Of a stretch of 64,000 nucleotides of DNA, positions 31,811 through 39,954 are shown one piece after another (positions within the stretch are counted from its first letter, which is position 1; each line of letters starts with the position of its first letter). The translations under genes and the position numbers were made by a program. A model generated the notes under the pieces. That model saw only the letters and a program-made list of their open reading frames with translations, ran no database searches and had not been told where the DNA came from. Source of the DNA: Halomonas cupida (GTDB lineage: Bacteria; Pseudomonadota; Gammaproteobacteria; Pseudomonadales; Halomonadaceae); contig NZ_FRCA01000002.1 in the NCBI RefSeq assembly GCF_900142755.1, positions 396,823 through 460,822 of the forward strand, written 5' to 3'.

Positions 31811-34069
31811 ATGAACACACCCAGGATGACCCATCTGGTACTGGTGGCTGCCACCACGGTACCCGGTCTGGCATTTGCCCAGACCTCGCCTGTTTCTATC
31901 AGCCCAGACTCTACCAGTTCGGACTCCACCAGCTCCGAAACTGTCAGCTCCGAAACTATCAGTTCCCAAACCGTCAGCTCAGGCGATGGCGGTACCACCT
32001 CGGTCAGCGCGACCTCCGCCGCTCCAGCGGAGAGCCAGACGCAGGACACCATGGTGGTGGTGGGCTCGCGCACGCCACGCGCCATCAGTGAGATTCCCGG
32101 TGCGGTATGGGTCATCGACCGCGAGCAGTTGGATACTCAACTGCACACCGGTGCGGATCTGAAGACGGCGCTGGGCCAACTGGTGCCGGGCATGGATCTG
32201 GCGCCTCAGGGCCGTACCAACTATGGCCAGAACATGCGTGGTCGTACGGCACAGGTGCTGATCGACGGTGTGTCGATGAACGGTTCGCGCAGCCTGTCTC
32301 GCCAGTTCGACTCCATTGATCCGTTCAATATCGAGCGTATCGAGGTGCTGTCGGGTGCCACCAGCCTGTATGGCGGCGGTGCTACCGGTGGGTTGATCAA
32401 TATCATCACCCGCAAGGGAGAAGGCGCCGGTCGTCACTTCTCCACTGAAGCCGGGGTGACCACGGGCTTCAACAACTCCAACGATGCCCAATACCGTCTG
32501 GCGCAGTCGGTCAGCGGTGGCAGTGAGCGGGTCAATGGGCGCCTGGCGGTGGCCTATCAGGACAACGGTCGCTTCTACGATGGCAGTGGCGACGAGATCT
32601 TCCCGGATATCGCCCAGACCGATCTGCAGGACAACCGCAGCATCGACATCATGGGCAACCTCAATGTCCAGTTGGCCGAGGATCAGACGCTGACCCTGGG
32701 CGCGCAGCTGTATCGCTCCGGTTACGAAGGCGATCGCGACGTCTACTTCCCCAACCTCGATGCGCCGGTGCCGGATCTCAACGACGCCGATATCCGTGAT
32801 GGCTATAGCTCGGACCGTGAGCCCCAGACGGATCGGCGTATGGTCAATGTGCAGTACCACCATGCCGATCTACTGGGTCAGAACTTCTATCTGCAGGGTT
32901 ACTACCGCGAGGAAGAATCCAGCTTCCACGCCTTCCCCTATTCCACCCCAGATGGCATCGAGTTCCGCACCTCCAAGCAGAACACCGATATGGGTGGTCT
33001 CAAGGCGCTGTTCGAGGCTGACTTCAACAACACGGTGACGCTGAACTACGGTCTGGACTGGGATCGCGAGTCCTTCGATGCCGACCAGATGTACTTCGAT
33101 ATTCCGACCTCCAACGCCAGCGGCGGCCTGGTGCAGGAGAACAGCCGCGTCGAGCCGCGCTATCCGAGTTATCAGGTCGATACCTACGCCGCCTTCGCCC
33201 AGAGCGAGTGGAAGATCACCGATGGCCTGACCCTTACTGGCGGCCTGCGCCAGCAGCATATGGATGTCGAGGTCGAGGACTTCAAGACAGTGCCCGGTGG
33301 TGAGAACGACTATGACGCCACCCTGGCCAACCTCGGTGCTCTCTACGATTGGGGCAACGGCAACCAGAACTGGCTGCAGTTCAGCCAGGGCTTCGAGCTG
33401 CCGGACCCGGCCAAGTACTACGGCAAGAGCCCGGATGTCAGCGTCGACGAGAATCCGCTGGATGCCATCAAGACCAATCAGGTCGAGCTGGGCTGGCGTT
33501 TCAACAATGCCGACTGGATGACCCAGGCCGCGCTCTACTACGCCTGGTCGGACAAGGCGATGGAGAACGCCGAGGATCTGAGCGTCAGCGTGGTCGACGA
33601 GAAGAAGCGTGACTACGGCCTGGAAGCGGCGGTCACTCGTTACTTCGACAACGGCATCGAGGTCGGCGGCACCCTGCACCTAGTGCGCTCCGAGCAGGAA
33701 GATGACGATGGAGACTGGGTCAAACGAGATGCCCGCTACGCCTCCCTGTCCTCGGCCACTGCCTTTGTCGGCTGGAACGACTACGACGCCGGTCGCAGCG
33801 CACGGCTGCAGGCCAGCCATGCCCACAATATCGAGGACAACGAGGACCGCCAGGTCGATGGCTACACCACCTTCGACCTGGCCATGAGCCAGGACATCGA
33901 AGTGGGTACCCTGAGTCTGGGTATCGGCAACCTGCTCGACGAGCAATACTCCACCGTCTGGGGCCAGCGCGCGGCGATGTTCTATTCGCCCTACTACGGC
34001 CCCGAGTATCTGTACGACTACCAGGGCCGCGGTCGCACCTATACGCTCAGTTGGTCGATGGATTTCTGA
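31811..34069 (+). CDS. TonB-dependent siderophore receptor (first of two in the locus)
   Basis: The 752-residue outer-membrane protein has a signal peptide (cleavage near AFA-Q), a Ser/Thr-rich linker, a TonB box in QDTMVVVGS, a plug domain (GVSMNGSRSLSRQFDSIDPF, IERIEVLSGATSLYGGGATG, GLINIITRKGEG) and a beta-barrel ending in an aromatic-terminal strand (YTLSWSMDF). It imports a ferric siderophore with energy from TonB. The linker contains five 15-bp tandem units (31907-31981) encoding SDSTSS/SETVSS-like repeats. It heads the rightward import cluster and is followed by a strong terminator. Confidence 0.93.
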   Translation: MNTPRMTHLVLVAATTVPGLAFAQTSPVSISPDSTSSDSTSSETVSSETISSQTVSSGDGGTTSVSATSAAPAESQTQDTMVVVGSRTPRAISEIPGAVWVIDREQLDTQLHTGADLKTALGQLVPGMDLAPQGRTNYGQNMRGRTAQVLIDGVSMNGSRSLSRQFDSIDPFNIERIEVLSGATSLYGGGATGGLINIITRKGEGAGRHFSTEAGVTTGFNNSNDAQYRLAQSVSGGSERVNGRLAVAYQDNGRFYDGSGDEIFPDIAQTDLQDNRSIDIMGNLNVQLAEDQTLTLGAQLYRSGYEGDRDVYFPNLDAPVPDLNDADIRDGYSSDREPQTDRRMVNVQYHHADLLGQNFYLQGYYREEESSFHAFPYSTPDGIEFRTSKQNTDMGGLKALFEADFNNTVTLNYGLDWDRESFDADQMYFDIPTSNASGGLVQENSRVEPRYPSYQVDTYAAFAQSEWKITDGLTLTGGLRQQHMDVEVEDFKTVPGGENDYDATLANLGALYDWGNGNQNWLQFSQGFELPDPAKYYGKSPDVSVDENPLDAIKTNQVELGWRFNNADWMTQAALYYAWSDKAMENAEDLSVSVVDEKKRDYGLEAAVTRYFDNGIEVGGTLHLVRSEQEDDDGDWVKRDARYASLSSATAFVGWNDYDAGRSARLQASHAHNIEDNEDRQVDGYTTFDLAMSQDIEVGTLSLGIGNLLDEQYSTVWGQRAAMFYSPYYGPEYLYDYQGRGRTYTLSWSMDF
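31907..31981. repeat. 15-bp in-frame tandem repeat, five copies
   Basis: Degenerate units such as GACTCCACCAGCTCC and GAAACTGTCAGCTCC encode a Ser/Thr-rich linker between the signal peptide and the TonB box of the receptor. Confidence 0.8.
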
Positions 34070-34079
34070 TCCGGCTCAC

Positions 34080-34105
34080 GGCTGCCGTCCCTGGCGACGG
34101 CAGCC
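34080..34105 (+). terminator. Intrinsic terminator of the receptor gene
   Basis: GGCTGCCGTC pairs with GACGGCAGCC around a six-base loop, followed by TTTCC, eleven bases after the stop. Confidence 0.75.
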
Positions 34106-34216
34106 TTTCCTCGCCGCGGCTTTCCCTCTCCGAGGTCTGTTCTTCTCGCTGTCTATCCTCCCTCTCTGTCTATCCTCCCTCGTTATCGCCCCCCCTCGCA
34201 GTCTATCCCCACTCAC

Positions 34217-34389
34217 TATTAACATGGCAATCAAATAGCTCATCCTGATCGATTTGATTGTCGTCCGCACCACACTGGCACAGATGCTCGGATCTGCTGG
34301 TGTGATGCGGTCTCGCGTCGGCCTGATGGCCGACGGCGGCACGTCCCTGTGCCGCCATAAACCCAACATGAAAGCATGCCGGGTTAATA
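34217..34389 (-). mobile_element. MITE-like element, copy 1 (intergenic)
   Basis: Reverse-complemented, this segment is nearly identical to 53700-53872. Both copies are 171 bp counted with one TA, both are bounded by TA on each side (34217-34218, 34388-34389), and the ends are imperfect inverted repeats (TATTAACCCGGCATG versus TATTAACATGGCAAT). TA duplication is typical of IS630/Tc1-type transposases, none of which is present here. The interior folds into several hairpins (GGCGGCAC/GTGCCGCC, GTCGGCC/GGCCGAC, CACCACAC-type long stem). Confidence 0.85.
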
Positions 34390-34422
34390 ACCATCCTTCC
34401 CACCGGCTACTTCTCCGCACTT

Positions 34423-34441
34423 GATAATGCGTTGCATTATC
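34423..34441. promoter_or_regulatory. Candidate Fur box, perfect palindrome
   Basis: GATAATG-N5-CATTATC matches the outer 14 of 19 positions of the classical Fur box. It sits in a longer perfect palindrome (34417-34447, 14-base arms, 3-base centre). It lies about 110 bases before the exporter start. Confidence 0.75.
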
Positions 34442-34549
34442 AAGTGCGATGTGCGACTCTCATTCGCCCACAGATTTTCCGCAAGAGCTCAATATTCAAG
34501 TTTGCGAATTCAGTCTTACCCGTTCACTCCTCAAGCCCAGCCAAAACCC

Positions 34550-35980
34550 ATGCCGAAAGAATCGCAGCACGGCAGCAAGGTCCTGATCAGCGTTCTGCTG
34601 GGTACCTTCACTGTCAGCCTCAACAACAGTGCCCTGAACCTGGCGATTGCCGAGTTGATGAATGTGTTCGGGGCCAGTGCAGTGCAGGTCAGTTGGGTGG
34701 TGACACTGTTCCTGATCAGCATGGGCATGACCATGCCGTTGACCGGCTATCTCGCTGACCGCTTCGCTCGCCGACGCATCTATCTGATCGGCCTGTGGCT
34801 GTTTCTCGGCGGTTCACTACTGGGCAGTCTGGCTCAGGGGCTGAACGGTATTCTGCTTGCGCGTGGTATTCAGGGCATCGCGGCGGGGTTGATGATTCCG
34901 TTGTCGTTGTCGTTGATCTTTGCCAGCTACCCGAACGACAAACGCGGCAAGGTCAGCGGCATCTGGGGCTTCGCGGTGATGATCGCTCCGGCCATTGGCC
35001 CCAGCGTCGGTGGCCTGCTGCTGGAGGTCAGCCACTGGCGGATGTTGTTCGTGATGAACCTGCCCTTTGCACTGGCGGCCCTGATCTGCGGACACCTCTA
35101 CCTCGAGCGTGACAAGCCCAACCGCCAGCGCCGCTTCGATGCGCTGGGTTTTGTGCTGGTGACACTGGGGATGGGGGCTGTGCTGTTCAGCCTCGGTACC
35201 ACCTCATCGCTGGACGACCTGAGTCGTCTCGACCACGCAGGTCCCCTGCTGCTGGGTATCGGGCTGTTGCTGGCCTTCGTCAGTGTCGAGCGCCGGGTCG
35301 CCCAGCCACTGCTCGATCTCGGCCTGTTCGCGGTATCCCGCTATCGCACCAGCGTGATCATTGCCTGTGTGCAGGCAGTGATCACCTTCGGCTGTATTCT
35401 GCTGGTACCACTGTGGATGCAGCACGCGTTGGGCTTCAGCGCTCTGGCCACCGGCCTGGTCTTCCTGCCCACCGCCATCGCCGCCGCCTGTTGCTCTCCT
35501 CTGGCAGGCAGCATGATCGATCGCTATCCACCGCGCTGGGTGGTTGCCGGGGGCCTCTTCATTACCGCTGCCAGCCTGATCGGCATGGGCCTGCAGAGCC
35601 AGTTGGCTCCGTTCTGGATGGTGGCCGGCTTGATGGGACTACGCGGGGTCGGCCAGGGCTTTGCCTATCTGCCGTCGACCACTGTCGGTCTCAATGCGCT
35701 GCCGGATACCAGCCTCGCCCAGGGGGCGGCGATGAACAATATCGCCCGGCGCCTGGTGTCGTCCCTCGGCGTGGTGGTGCTCTCGCTGTATTACGATCTG
35801 CGCCTGACGCAGGGCCTCGCGGCCGGTGACTCCATGGCCCAGGCCAGCACGCTGGCCTCGCAGGAGGCCTTTCTCGGCCTGGCACTGCTGACCGCCTGCA
35901 TGATCCCGCTGGCCTTGACCTTGCGCCGTGAGCAGCGGCAGGATGCTCCCTCTCCTGCCCCCTGCCGGACACGTCCATGA
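34550..35980 (+). CDS. MFS transporter, DHA2-type, probable siderophore exporter
   Basis: A 476-residue, 14-helix transporter from ATG 34550. It shows family motifs such as LNNSALNLAIAELMNVFGAS, WVVTLFLISMGMTMPLTGYL, ADRFARRRIYLIG (motif A) and GIWGFAVMIAPAIGPSVGGL with the helix-5 motif C-like GPSVGG. Drug/siderophore exporters of this type (YhcA in achromobactin, PvsC in vibrioferrin loci) secrete the finished siderophore. The longer frame from 34421 would include the Fur box, so the later start is preferred although its ribosome binding site is weak. It overlaps the binding-protein gene by four bases. Confidence 0.88.
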   Translation: MPKESQHGSKVLISVLLGTFTVSLNNSALNLAIAELMNVFGASAVQVSWVVTLFLISMGMTMPLTGYLADRFARRRIYLIGLWLFLGGSLLGSLAQGLNGILLARGIQGIAAGLMIPLSLSLIFASYPNDKRGKVSGIWGFAVMIAPAIGPSVGGLLLEVSHWRMLFVMNLPFALAALICGHLYLERDKPNRQRRFDALGFVLVTLGMGAVLFSLGTTSSLDDLSRLDHAGPLLLGIGLLLAFVSVERRVAQPLLDLGLFAVSRYRTSVIIACVQAVITFGCILLVPLWMQHALGFSALATGLVFLPTAIAAACCSPLAGSMIDRYPPRWVVAGGLFITAASLIGMGLQSQLAPFWMVAGLMGLRGVGQGFAYLPSTTVGLNALPDTSLAQGAAMNNIARRLVSSLGVVVLSLYYDLRLTQGLAAGDSMAQASTLASQEAFLGLALLTACMIPLALTLRREQRQDAPSPAPCRTRP

Positions 35981-37002
35981 TTTCCACACCGCGACTGGCG
36001 CGTCGCCTGCTGTCATTCCTGCTACTGGCAATGCCCTTCAGCCTGAGCCAGATGAGCCTGGCCAAGGACCTGTATCAGGACACGCATACCGTCACCAGTG
36101 AGTTCGGCGAAACGCGGATCGAGGGCACGCCTCAGCGCATCGTCACCCTCTATCAGGGCGCCACCGACAGTGCCGTGGCTCTGGGCATCACCCCGGTTGG
36201 GGTGGTCGATTCCTGGATGGAACGACCGATGTACCGCTACCTGCGTGACGAGCTGGAAGGCGTCGAACATGTCGGTCTCGAGACCCAACCCAACCTGGAA
36301 CAGATCGCCTGGCTCAAGCCGGACCTGATTGTGGCCACTCGCTTCCGTCACGAGCGGGTACGGCCGCTGCTGGAGCGTATCGCACCCACGGTGGCCCAGC
36401 GTCAGGTGTTCGACTTCAGGGACAGCCTGCGAATGCTCGGTGAGGCAACTGGCCGTGAACAGCGCGCCAATCAGTTGCTGGATGACTGGAATGAGCGGGT
36501 CGCCGACTTCCGCATTCGAATTGCCGATAAGCTCGGCGACGAATGGCCGCAGAAGGCTGCCGTGGTGCGCTTCAAGAGCGACCATGTGCGTATCTACAGC
36601 ACCGGCTTCGCCGGCTCGATTCTCGATGAGATCGGCTTTACCCAACCGGAGTCCATCGAGGACGAGGGCTGGGGCATGAAGCTCTCCAGCAAGGAGAACA
36701 TACCGGTACTCAATGCCGATGTGCTGTTCCTGCTGCTGGACCCCAACGACCCCGCGATCATGGACAACTATCGTGACTGGTCGTCGCATCCGCTGTGGCA
36801 ACAGCTGGATGCGGTACAGGCCGGAAGAGTCTACGAAGTCGACCCGGTGAGTTGGATCATGGGTGGCGGCATCCTCGCCGCCAACCTGATGCTGGATGAC
36901 CTGTACGCGCACTATGGTTTTGAAAATCAGGGTATTGAAAGTCAGGGTTTTGAAAATCAGGGACTTCAAGATCAGGGGTCCCAAGACCCTGGGCCACGCT
37001 AG
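35977..37002 (+). CDS. Ferric-siderophore ABC transporter periplasmic binding protein
   Basis: The 341-residue protein has a signal peptide (RRLLSFLLLAMPFSLSQMSL, cleavage near LAK) and a FhuD/FecB/BtuF-type core: TPQRIVTLYQGATDSAVALG, EQIAWLKPDLIVATRFRH, PVLNADVLFLLLDPNDP and SHPLWQQLDAVQAGRVYEVD. No lipobox cysteine is seen, so it should be soluble in the periplasm. The C-terminus carries five 15-bp tandem units (36916-36990) adding FENQG-like repeats beyond the family's normal end. Partners are the two permeases downstream and the ATPase at 50606. Confidence 0.92.
   Translation: MISTPRLARRLLSFLLLAMPFSLSQMSLAKDLYQDTHTVTSEFGETRIEGTPQRIVTLYQGATDSAVALGITPVGVVDSWMERPMYRYLRDELEGVEHVGLETQPNLEQIAWLKPDLIVATRFRHERVRPLLERIAPTVAQRQVFDFRDSLRMLGEATGREQRANQLLDDWNERVADFRIRIADKLGDEWPQKAAVVRFKSDHVRIYSTGFAGSILDEIGFTQPESIEDEGWGMKLSSKENIPVLNADVLFLLLDPNDPAIMDNYRDWSSHPLWQQLDAVQAGRVYEVDPVSWIMGGGILAANLMLDDLYAHYGFENQGIESQGFENQGLQDQGSQDPGPR
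36916..36990. repeat. 15-bp in-frame tandem repeat, five copies
   Basis: Units of the form GGTTTTGAAAATCAG encode FENQG/IESQG/FENQG/LQDQG/SQDPG at the end of the binding protein. Confidence 0.85.
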
Positions 37003-37036
37003 CTCGAAGCTCGCGACCCACAGGGACGTGGGAAGT

Positions 37037-37065
37037 GCCCATGTTCGTCGGGAACGAACATGGGC
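37037..37065. repeat. REP-like hairpin flanked by AGCTCGAAGCT repeats
   Basis: GCCCATGTTCGT pairs perfectly with ACGAACATGGGC around five bases. AGCTCGAAGCT lies on both sides (near 37000-37012 and 37067-37078). It sits between the binding-protein and permease genes and could stabilise or attenuate the transcript. Confidence 0.6.
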
Positions 37066-37102
37066 CAGCTCGAAGCTAGTCGTTAATGACTGAATCTGTT
37101 GA

Positions 37103-38119
37103 ATGGAGCACGCGTTGCTGAACCGCCGATCCTGGAAGATCCTCGGGCTGATCCTGGGGACCGTGTTGATGCTGGTGGCCTTTGTCGCCAGTGTGGCGCT
37201 GGGTAATACCCCGATGCCCCTTACTGCGCTGGGCGACGCCCTGTGGCATTACGACCCCACCTCGGTCAACCACATCATCCTGCTCTCCGAGCGCCTGCCT
37301 CGGGCGGTGGTGGCCAGTCTGGTGGGTGCCAGTCTGGCCATTGCCGGTGCCCTGATGCAGACCATGACCCGCAACCCGCTGGCCTCACCGGGCATTCTCG
37401 GCATCAACGCCGGGGCGATGTTTCTGGTGGTGGTCTCGGTGTCGATTCTGCAGCTGCGCTCCCCCGCCGAGTATGTCTGGGCGGCACTGGCCGGTGCCTG
37501 TCTGGCCGCCCTGCTGGTCTTCCTGCTCAGCCGTGGTCGTCACGGCGAGCTCTCGCCACTGCGTGTGGTGCTGGCAGGCGTGGCAGTGACGGCGCTGTTC
37601 GTGTCCTTCAGCCAGGGCCTGTTGATCGCCGACCAGCAGGGGTTCGAGAGCGTGCTCTACTGGTTGGCAGGCTCGGTGGCGGGTCGCGATCTTGCCGCCC
37701 TCGAGCCATTGCTGCCACTGTTCGCCATCGCGCTGCTGTTGTGCATCTGCCTGGTACGCCACGCCAATGCGCTGATGCTGGGGGATGAGATGGTCACCGG
37801 GCTGGGTATCAATGCCGGGGCCATCAAGTTGCTGCTCGGGGTGGTGGTGATCCTGCTGGCCGGCAGTTCGGTGGCCATCGCAGGCATGATCGGCTTCGTT
37901 GGCTTGATCGTGCCACATATGGCCCGCGGGCTCTTTGGCCTTGACCATCGCTGGATGCTGCCCGGTTGCGCGCTGCTCGGCGCCAGCCTGTTGCTGTCGG
38001 CGGATCTGCTGGGTCGCTTTCTGATGCCGCCCCAGGAGGTCCCGGTGGGCATCATGACCGCGTTGCTCGGCACTCCGCTGTTCATCCATCTCGCCCGGCG
38101 GGGGGCCAGCGCGTCATGA
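37103..38119 (+). CDS. FecCD-family siderophore ABC permease, first subunit
   Basis: A 338-residue inner-membrane protein with about ten helices. Family blocks include LSERLPRAVVASLVGASLAI, AGALMQTMTRNPLASPGILG, GDEMVTGLGI and GMIGFVGLIVPHMARGLFGL (the cytoplasmic ATPase-contact loop). It forms the translocation pore with the next gene's product. The ATG is 101 bp after the binding-protein gene, with the REP-like hairpin between. It overlaps the following gene by four bases. Confidence 0.93.
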   Translation: MEHALLNRRSWKILGLILGTVLMLVAFVASVALGNTPMPLTALGDALWHYDPTSVNHIILLSERLPRAVVASLVGASLAIAGALMQTMTRNPLASPGILGINAGAMFLVVVSVSILQLRSPAEYVWAALAGACLAALLVFLLSRGRHGELSPLRVVLAGVAVTALFVSFSQGLLIADQQGFESVLYWLAGSVAGRDLAALEPLLPLFAIALLLCICLVRHANALMLGDEMVTGLGINAGAIKLLLGVVVILLAGSSVAIAGMIGFVGLIVPHMARGLFGLDHRWMLPGCALLGASLLLSADLLGRFLMPPQEVPVGIMTALLGTPLFIHLARRGASAS

Positions 38120-39147
38120 GTCAGTCTCTCGCCCTGCCCGATCATCAACAACAAACATCGGATCGCCGACGTGTCATCAGCATCGCGCTGACTCTATCGC
38201 TGGTACTGCTGGCGAGTGTCTTCGCTTCGCTGTGCCTGGGCAGTTATCCGACCGCGCCCGCGGCGGTGATTGAAGCACTGATTCAGCCGGCGCAGAGCGA
38301 TATCGCCTTTATTGTCTGGGAACTGCGCCTGCCTCGTATTCTTCTCGCAGTGCTGGTCGGCGCAGCGCTGGCCGTGGCCGGTGCCATCCTCCAGGGCATC
38401 GTGCGCAACCCGCTGGCCTCGCCGGATGTGATCGGCATCACCAGTGGCGCGTCGCTGCTGGCGGTACTGTTCCTGGCGCTGCTCACCGGCACCCTGAGCA
38501 TTGTCTGGCTGCCGGCAGCGGCCATGCTGGGTGCCACAGCAGCCATGCTGCTGGTGTTCTCGCTGGCGTGGAAAAAAGGCGTGGCGCCCGGTCGGATGGT
38601 GCTGGTGGGGATTGGTCTGTCGGCGGCCATGGGGGCGGTCACCACGCTATTGATCGTAATCAGTGACGATGCCGCTGCCATGCATGCCTATGTGTGGCTC
38701 ACCGGCAGCATCTATGCCGCTCAGTGGCGGGATGTGGTGGGCATGTTGCCATGGCTGCTGCTGTGCATTCCGCTGGCCCTGAGCCATGCCCGGCACATGG
38801 ATGCACTGCGGCTGGGCGATATGGTCGCCATCGGTCTCGGCGTCAATGTGGCGCGCAGCCGCCTGGTGCTGATCGGTTGCAGCGTGGCGCTGGCGGGTGC
38901 CGCCGTGGCCTATGCCGGGGGCCTGAGTTTCGTCGGACTGATCGCGCCGCATATCGCCAGCCTTCTGGTGGGCCGAGGCTTCGCTCGGCTGGTGCCGGTC
39001 GCTGCCCTCACCGGGGCACTGATTCTGCTGTATGCCGACCTGCTGGGTCGCGTGGCCTTCCTGCCCCGTGATCTGCCGGCGGGTATCTTCGTTTCCGGGA
39101 TCGGCGCGCCCTTCTTCGTCTATCTGCTCTACAGGACCCGAGACTGA
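38116..39147 (+). CDS. FecCD-family siderophore ABC permease, second subunit
   Basis: 343 residues from ATG 38116 (ATGA overlap with the preceding gene). It shows the same fold: WELRLPRILLAVLVGAALAV, AGAILQGIVRNPLASPDVIG, LRLGDMVAIGLGVNVARSRL, SFVGLIAPHIASLLVGRGFA. A much longer frame upstream lies in another frame of the first permease and is not real. The next gene starts within its stop codon (TGATG). Confidence 0.93.
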   Translation: MSQSLALPDHQQQTSDRRRVISIALTLSLVLLASVFASLCLGSYPTAPAAVIEALIQPAQSDIAFIVWELRLPRILLAVLVGAALAVAGAILQGIVRNPLASPDVIGITSGASLLAVLFLALLTGTLSIVWLPAAAMLGATAAMLLVFSLAWKKGVAPGRMVLVGIGLSAAMGAVTTLLIVISDDAAAMHAYVWLTGSIYAAQWRDVVGMLPWLLLCIPLALSHARHMDALRLGDMVAIGLGVNVARSRLVLIGCSVALAGAAVAYAGGLSFVGLIAPHIASLLVGRGFARLVPVAALTGALILLYADLLGRVAFLPRDLPAGIFVSGIGAPFFVYLLYRTRD

Positions 39148-39770
39148 TGTTTCATATCCAGCCGCGCAGCACGGCCTTCCCGACGGAGACGCTGGAGCGC
39201 TTCCGCGACATCGACACCTCCACTCTGGGTCACTTGACCGACTTCGGGGCCATCAGCTCGCTGACACCCGTGCGTCGTCCTCTGCGCCTGCTCGGGCCAG
39301 CGCTGACGGTACGTATTCCCCATGGCGATGGCAGCATCATTCGCGAAGCACTGAAGATGGCCTGCCCCGGGGATGTGCTGGTGATCGATGTCTCCGGCGA
39401 TGAGCGTCGCGCCTGCTGGGGCGAGTTTCGCGCCTACGCCGCCATGCAGAAGCAGCTGGCTGGCGTGGTCACCTCCGGCGCGATCACCGACTGGAAGCAC
39501 ATTGCCCGGCTCAACCTGCCGGTATTCAGCCGTGGCGCCAGCCCGCTGACCACCCGCGCCCTGGAGCTGGAAGGCGAGATCAACACCGCCGTCGCCATCA
39601 ACGGCGTAACCATCAACCCCGGCGACCTGATCATCGGCGACGACGACGGCCTGTTCATCGTCCCACCGCACCGCGCCGACGCCCTCGCCGAAGCCGCCCT
39701 GACCAAGCAGCAACAGGAACAACAGAAGCGTCAGCAACTGCTGCAGGACCATCCAGAGTGGTTTCGGTAG
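39147..39770 (+). CDS. RraA-like protein (HMG/CHA aldolase superfamily) in a siderophore operon
   Basis: The 207-residue protein has the RraA/dimethylmenaquinone methyltransferase-like fold signatures: TSTLGHLTDFGAISSLTPVR, HGDGSIIREALKMACPGDVL, VIDVSGDERRACWGEFRAYA, GVVTSGAITDW, AVAINGVTINPGDLIIGDDD, GLFIVPP. In true HMG/CHA aldolases and oxaloacetate decarboxylases an Arg-Asp pair binds substrate and metal; here the Arg position is Thr114 (ITD), Asp115 being kept. It is fused translationally to the permease gene, so it belongs to the iron operon. It might process an oxoacid precursor such as oxaloacetate or 2-oxoglutarate; this is inference. Confidence 0.82.
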   Translation: MFHIQPRSTAFPTETLERFRDIDTSTLGHLTDFGAISSLTPVRRPLRLLGPALTVRIPHGDGSIIREALKMACPGDVLVIDVSGDERRACWGEFRAYAAMQKQLAGVVTSGAITDWKHIARLNLPVFSRGASPLTTRALELEGEINTAVAINGVTINPGDLIIGDDDGLFIVPPHRADALAEAALTKQQQEQQKRQQLLQDHPEWFR

Positions 39771-39824
39771 CAAGAGGGGATTCGGTAATAGAGAGGTAGC
39801 GTTACCTGCCTTGAGTTCACGCAA

Positions 39825-39888
39825 TTTGCCGCAGTCTGAATTTGCTGCCGCCTGAATTTGCTGCTGTCTGAGTTTTCTGCTGCCCGTA
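39825..39888. repeat. 16-bp tandem repeat, three to four copies
   Basis: Units TTTGCCGCAGTCTGAA, TTTGCTGCCGCCTGAA, TTTGCTGCTGTCTGAG and a degraded fourth lie between the convergent rraA-like and synthetase genes. Confidence 0.75.
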
Positions 39889-39890
39889 CG

Positions 39891-39919
39891 AAAAACGGCG
39901 GCGCTCATCGAGCGCCGCC
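39891..39919 (-). terminator. Intrinsic terminator of the siderophore biosynthesis operon
   Basis: GGCGGCGCT (39897-39905) pairs with AGCGCCGCC (39911-39919); on the minus strand five T residues follow (39891-39895). It lies 36 bases past the last biosynthetic gene. Confidence 0.8.
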
Positions 39920-39954
39920 TTGGCATTACCGCAACATCAGCTCCAGTGGTTGCC

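Larger units (their letters stand above)
34070..34549. other. Intergenic region between receptor and exporter
   Basis: It holds the receptor terminator (34080-34105), pyrimidine-rich repeats (TCTATCCTCCCTC type, 34130-34210), MITE copy 1 (34217-34389) and the palindromic Fur box (34423-34441). The short minus-strand frame here is the translated MITE. Confidence 0.7.

Noticed and set aside
34203..34403. Small minus-strand protein gene of 66 codons
   Set aside because: The frame is the translated MITE copy 1; it has no ribosome binding site of its own and its sequence recurs only as the insertion in the AraC gene.
37966..38115. N-terminal extension of the second FecCD permease
   Set aside because: It overlaps the first permease in another frame; ATG 38116 with an ATGA overlap gives the normal family length.
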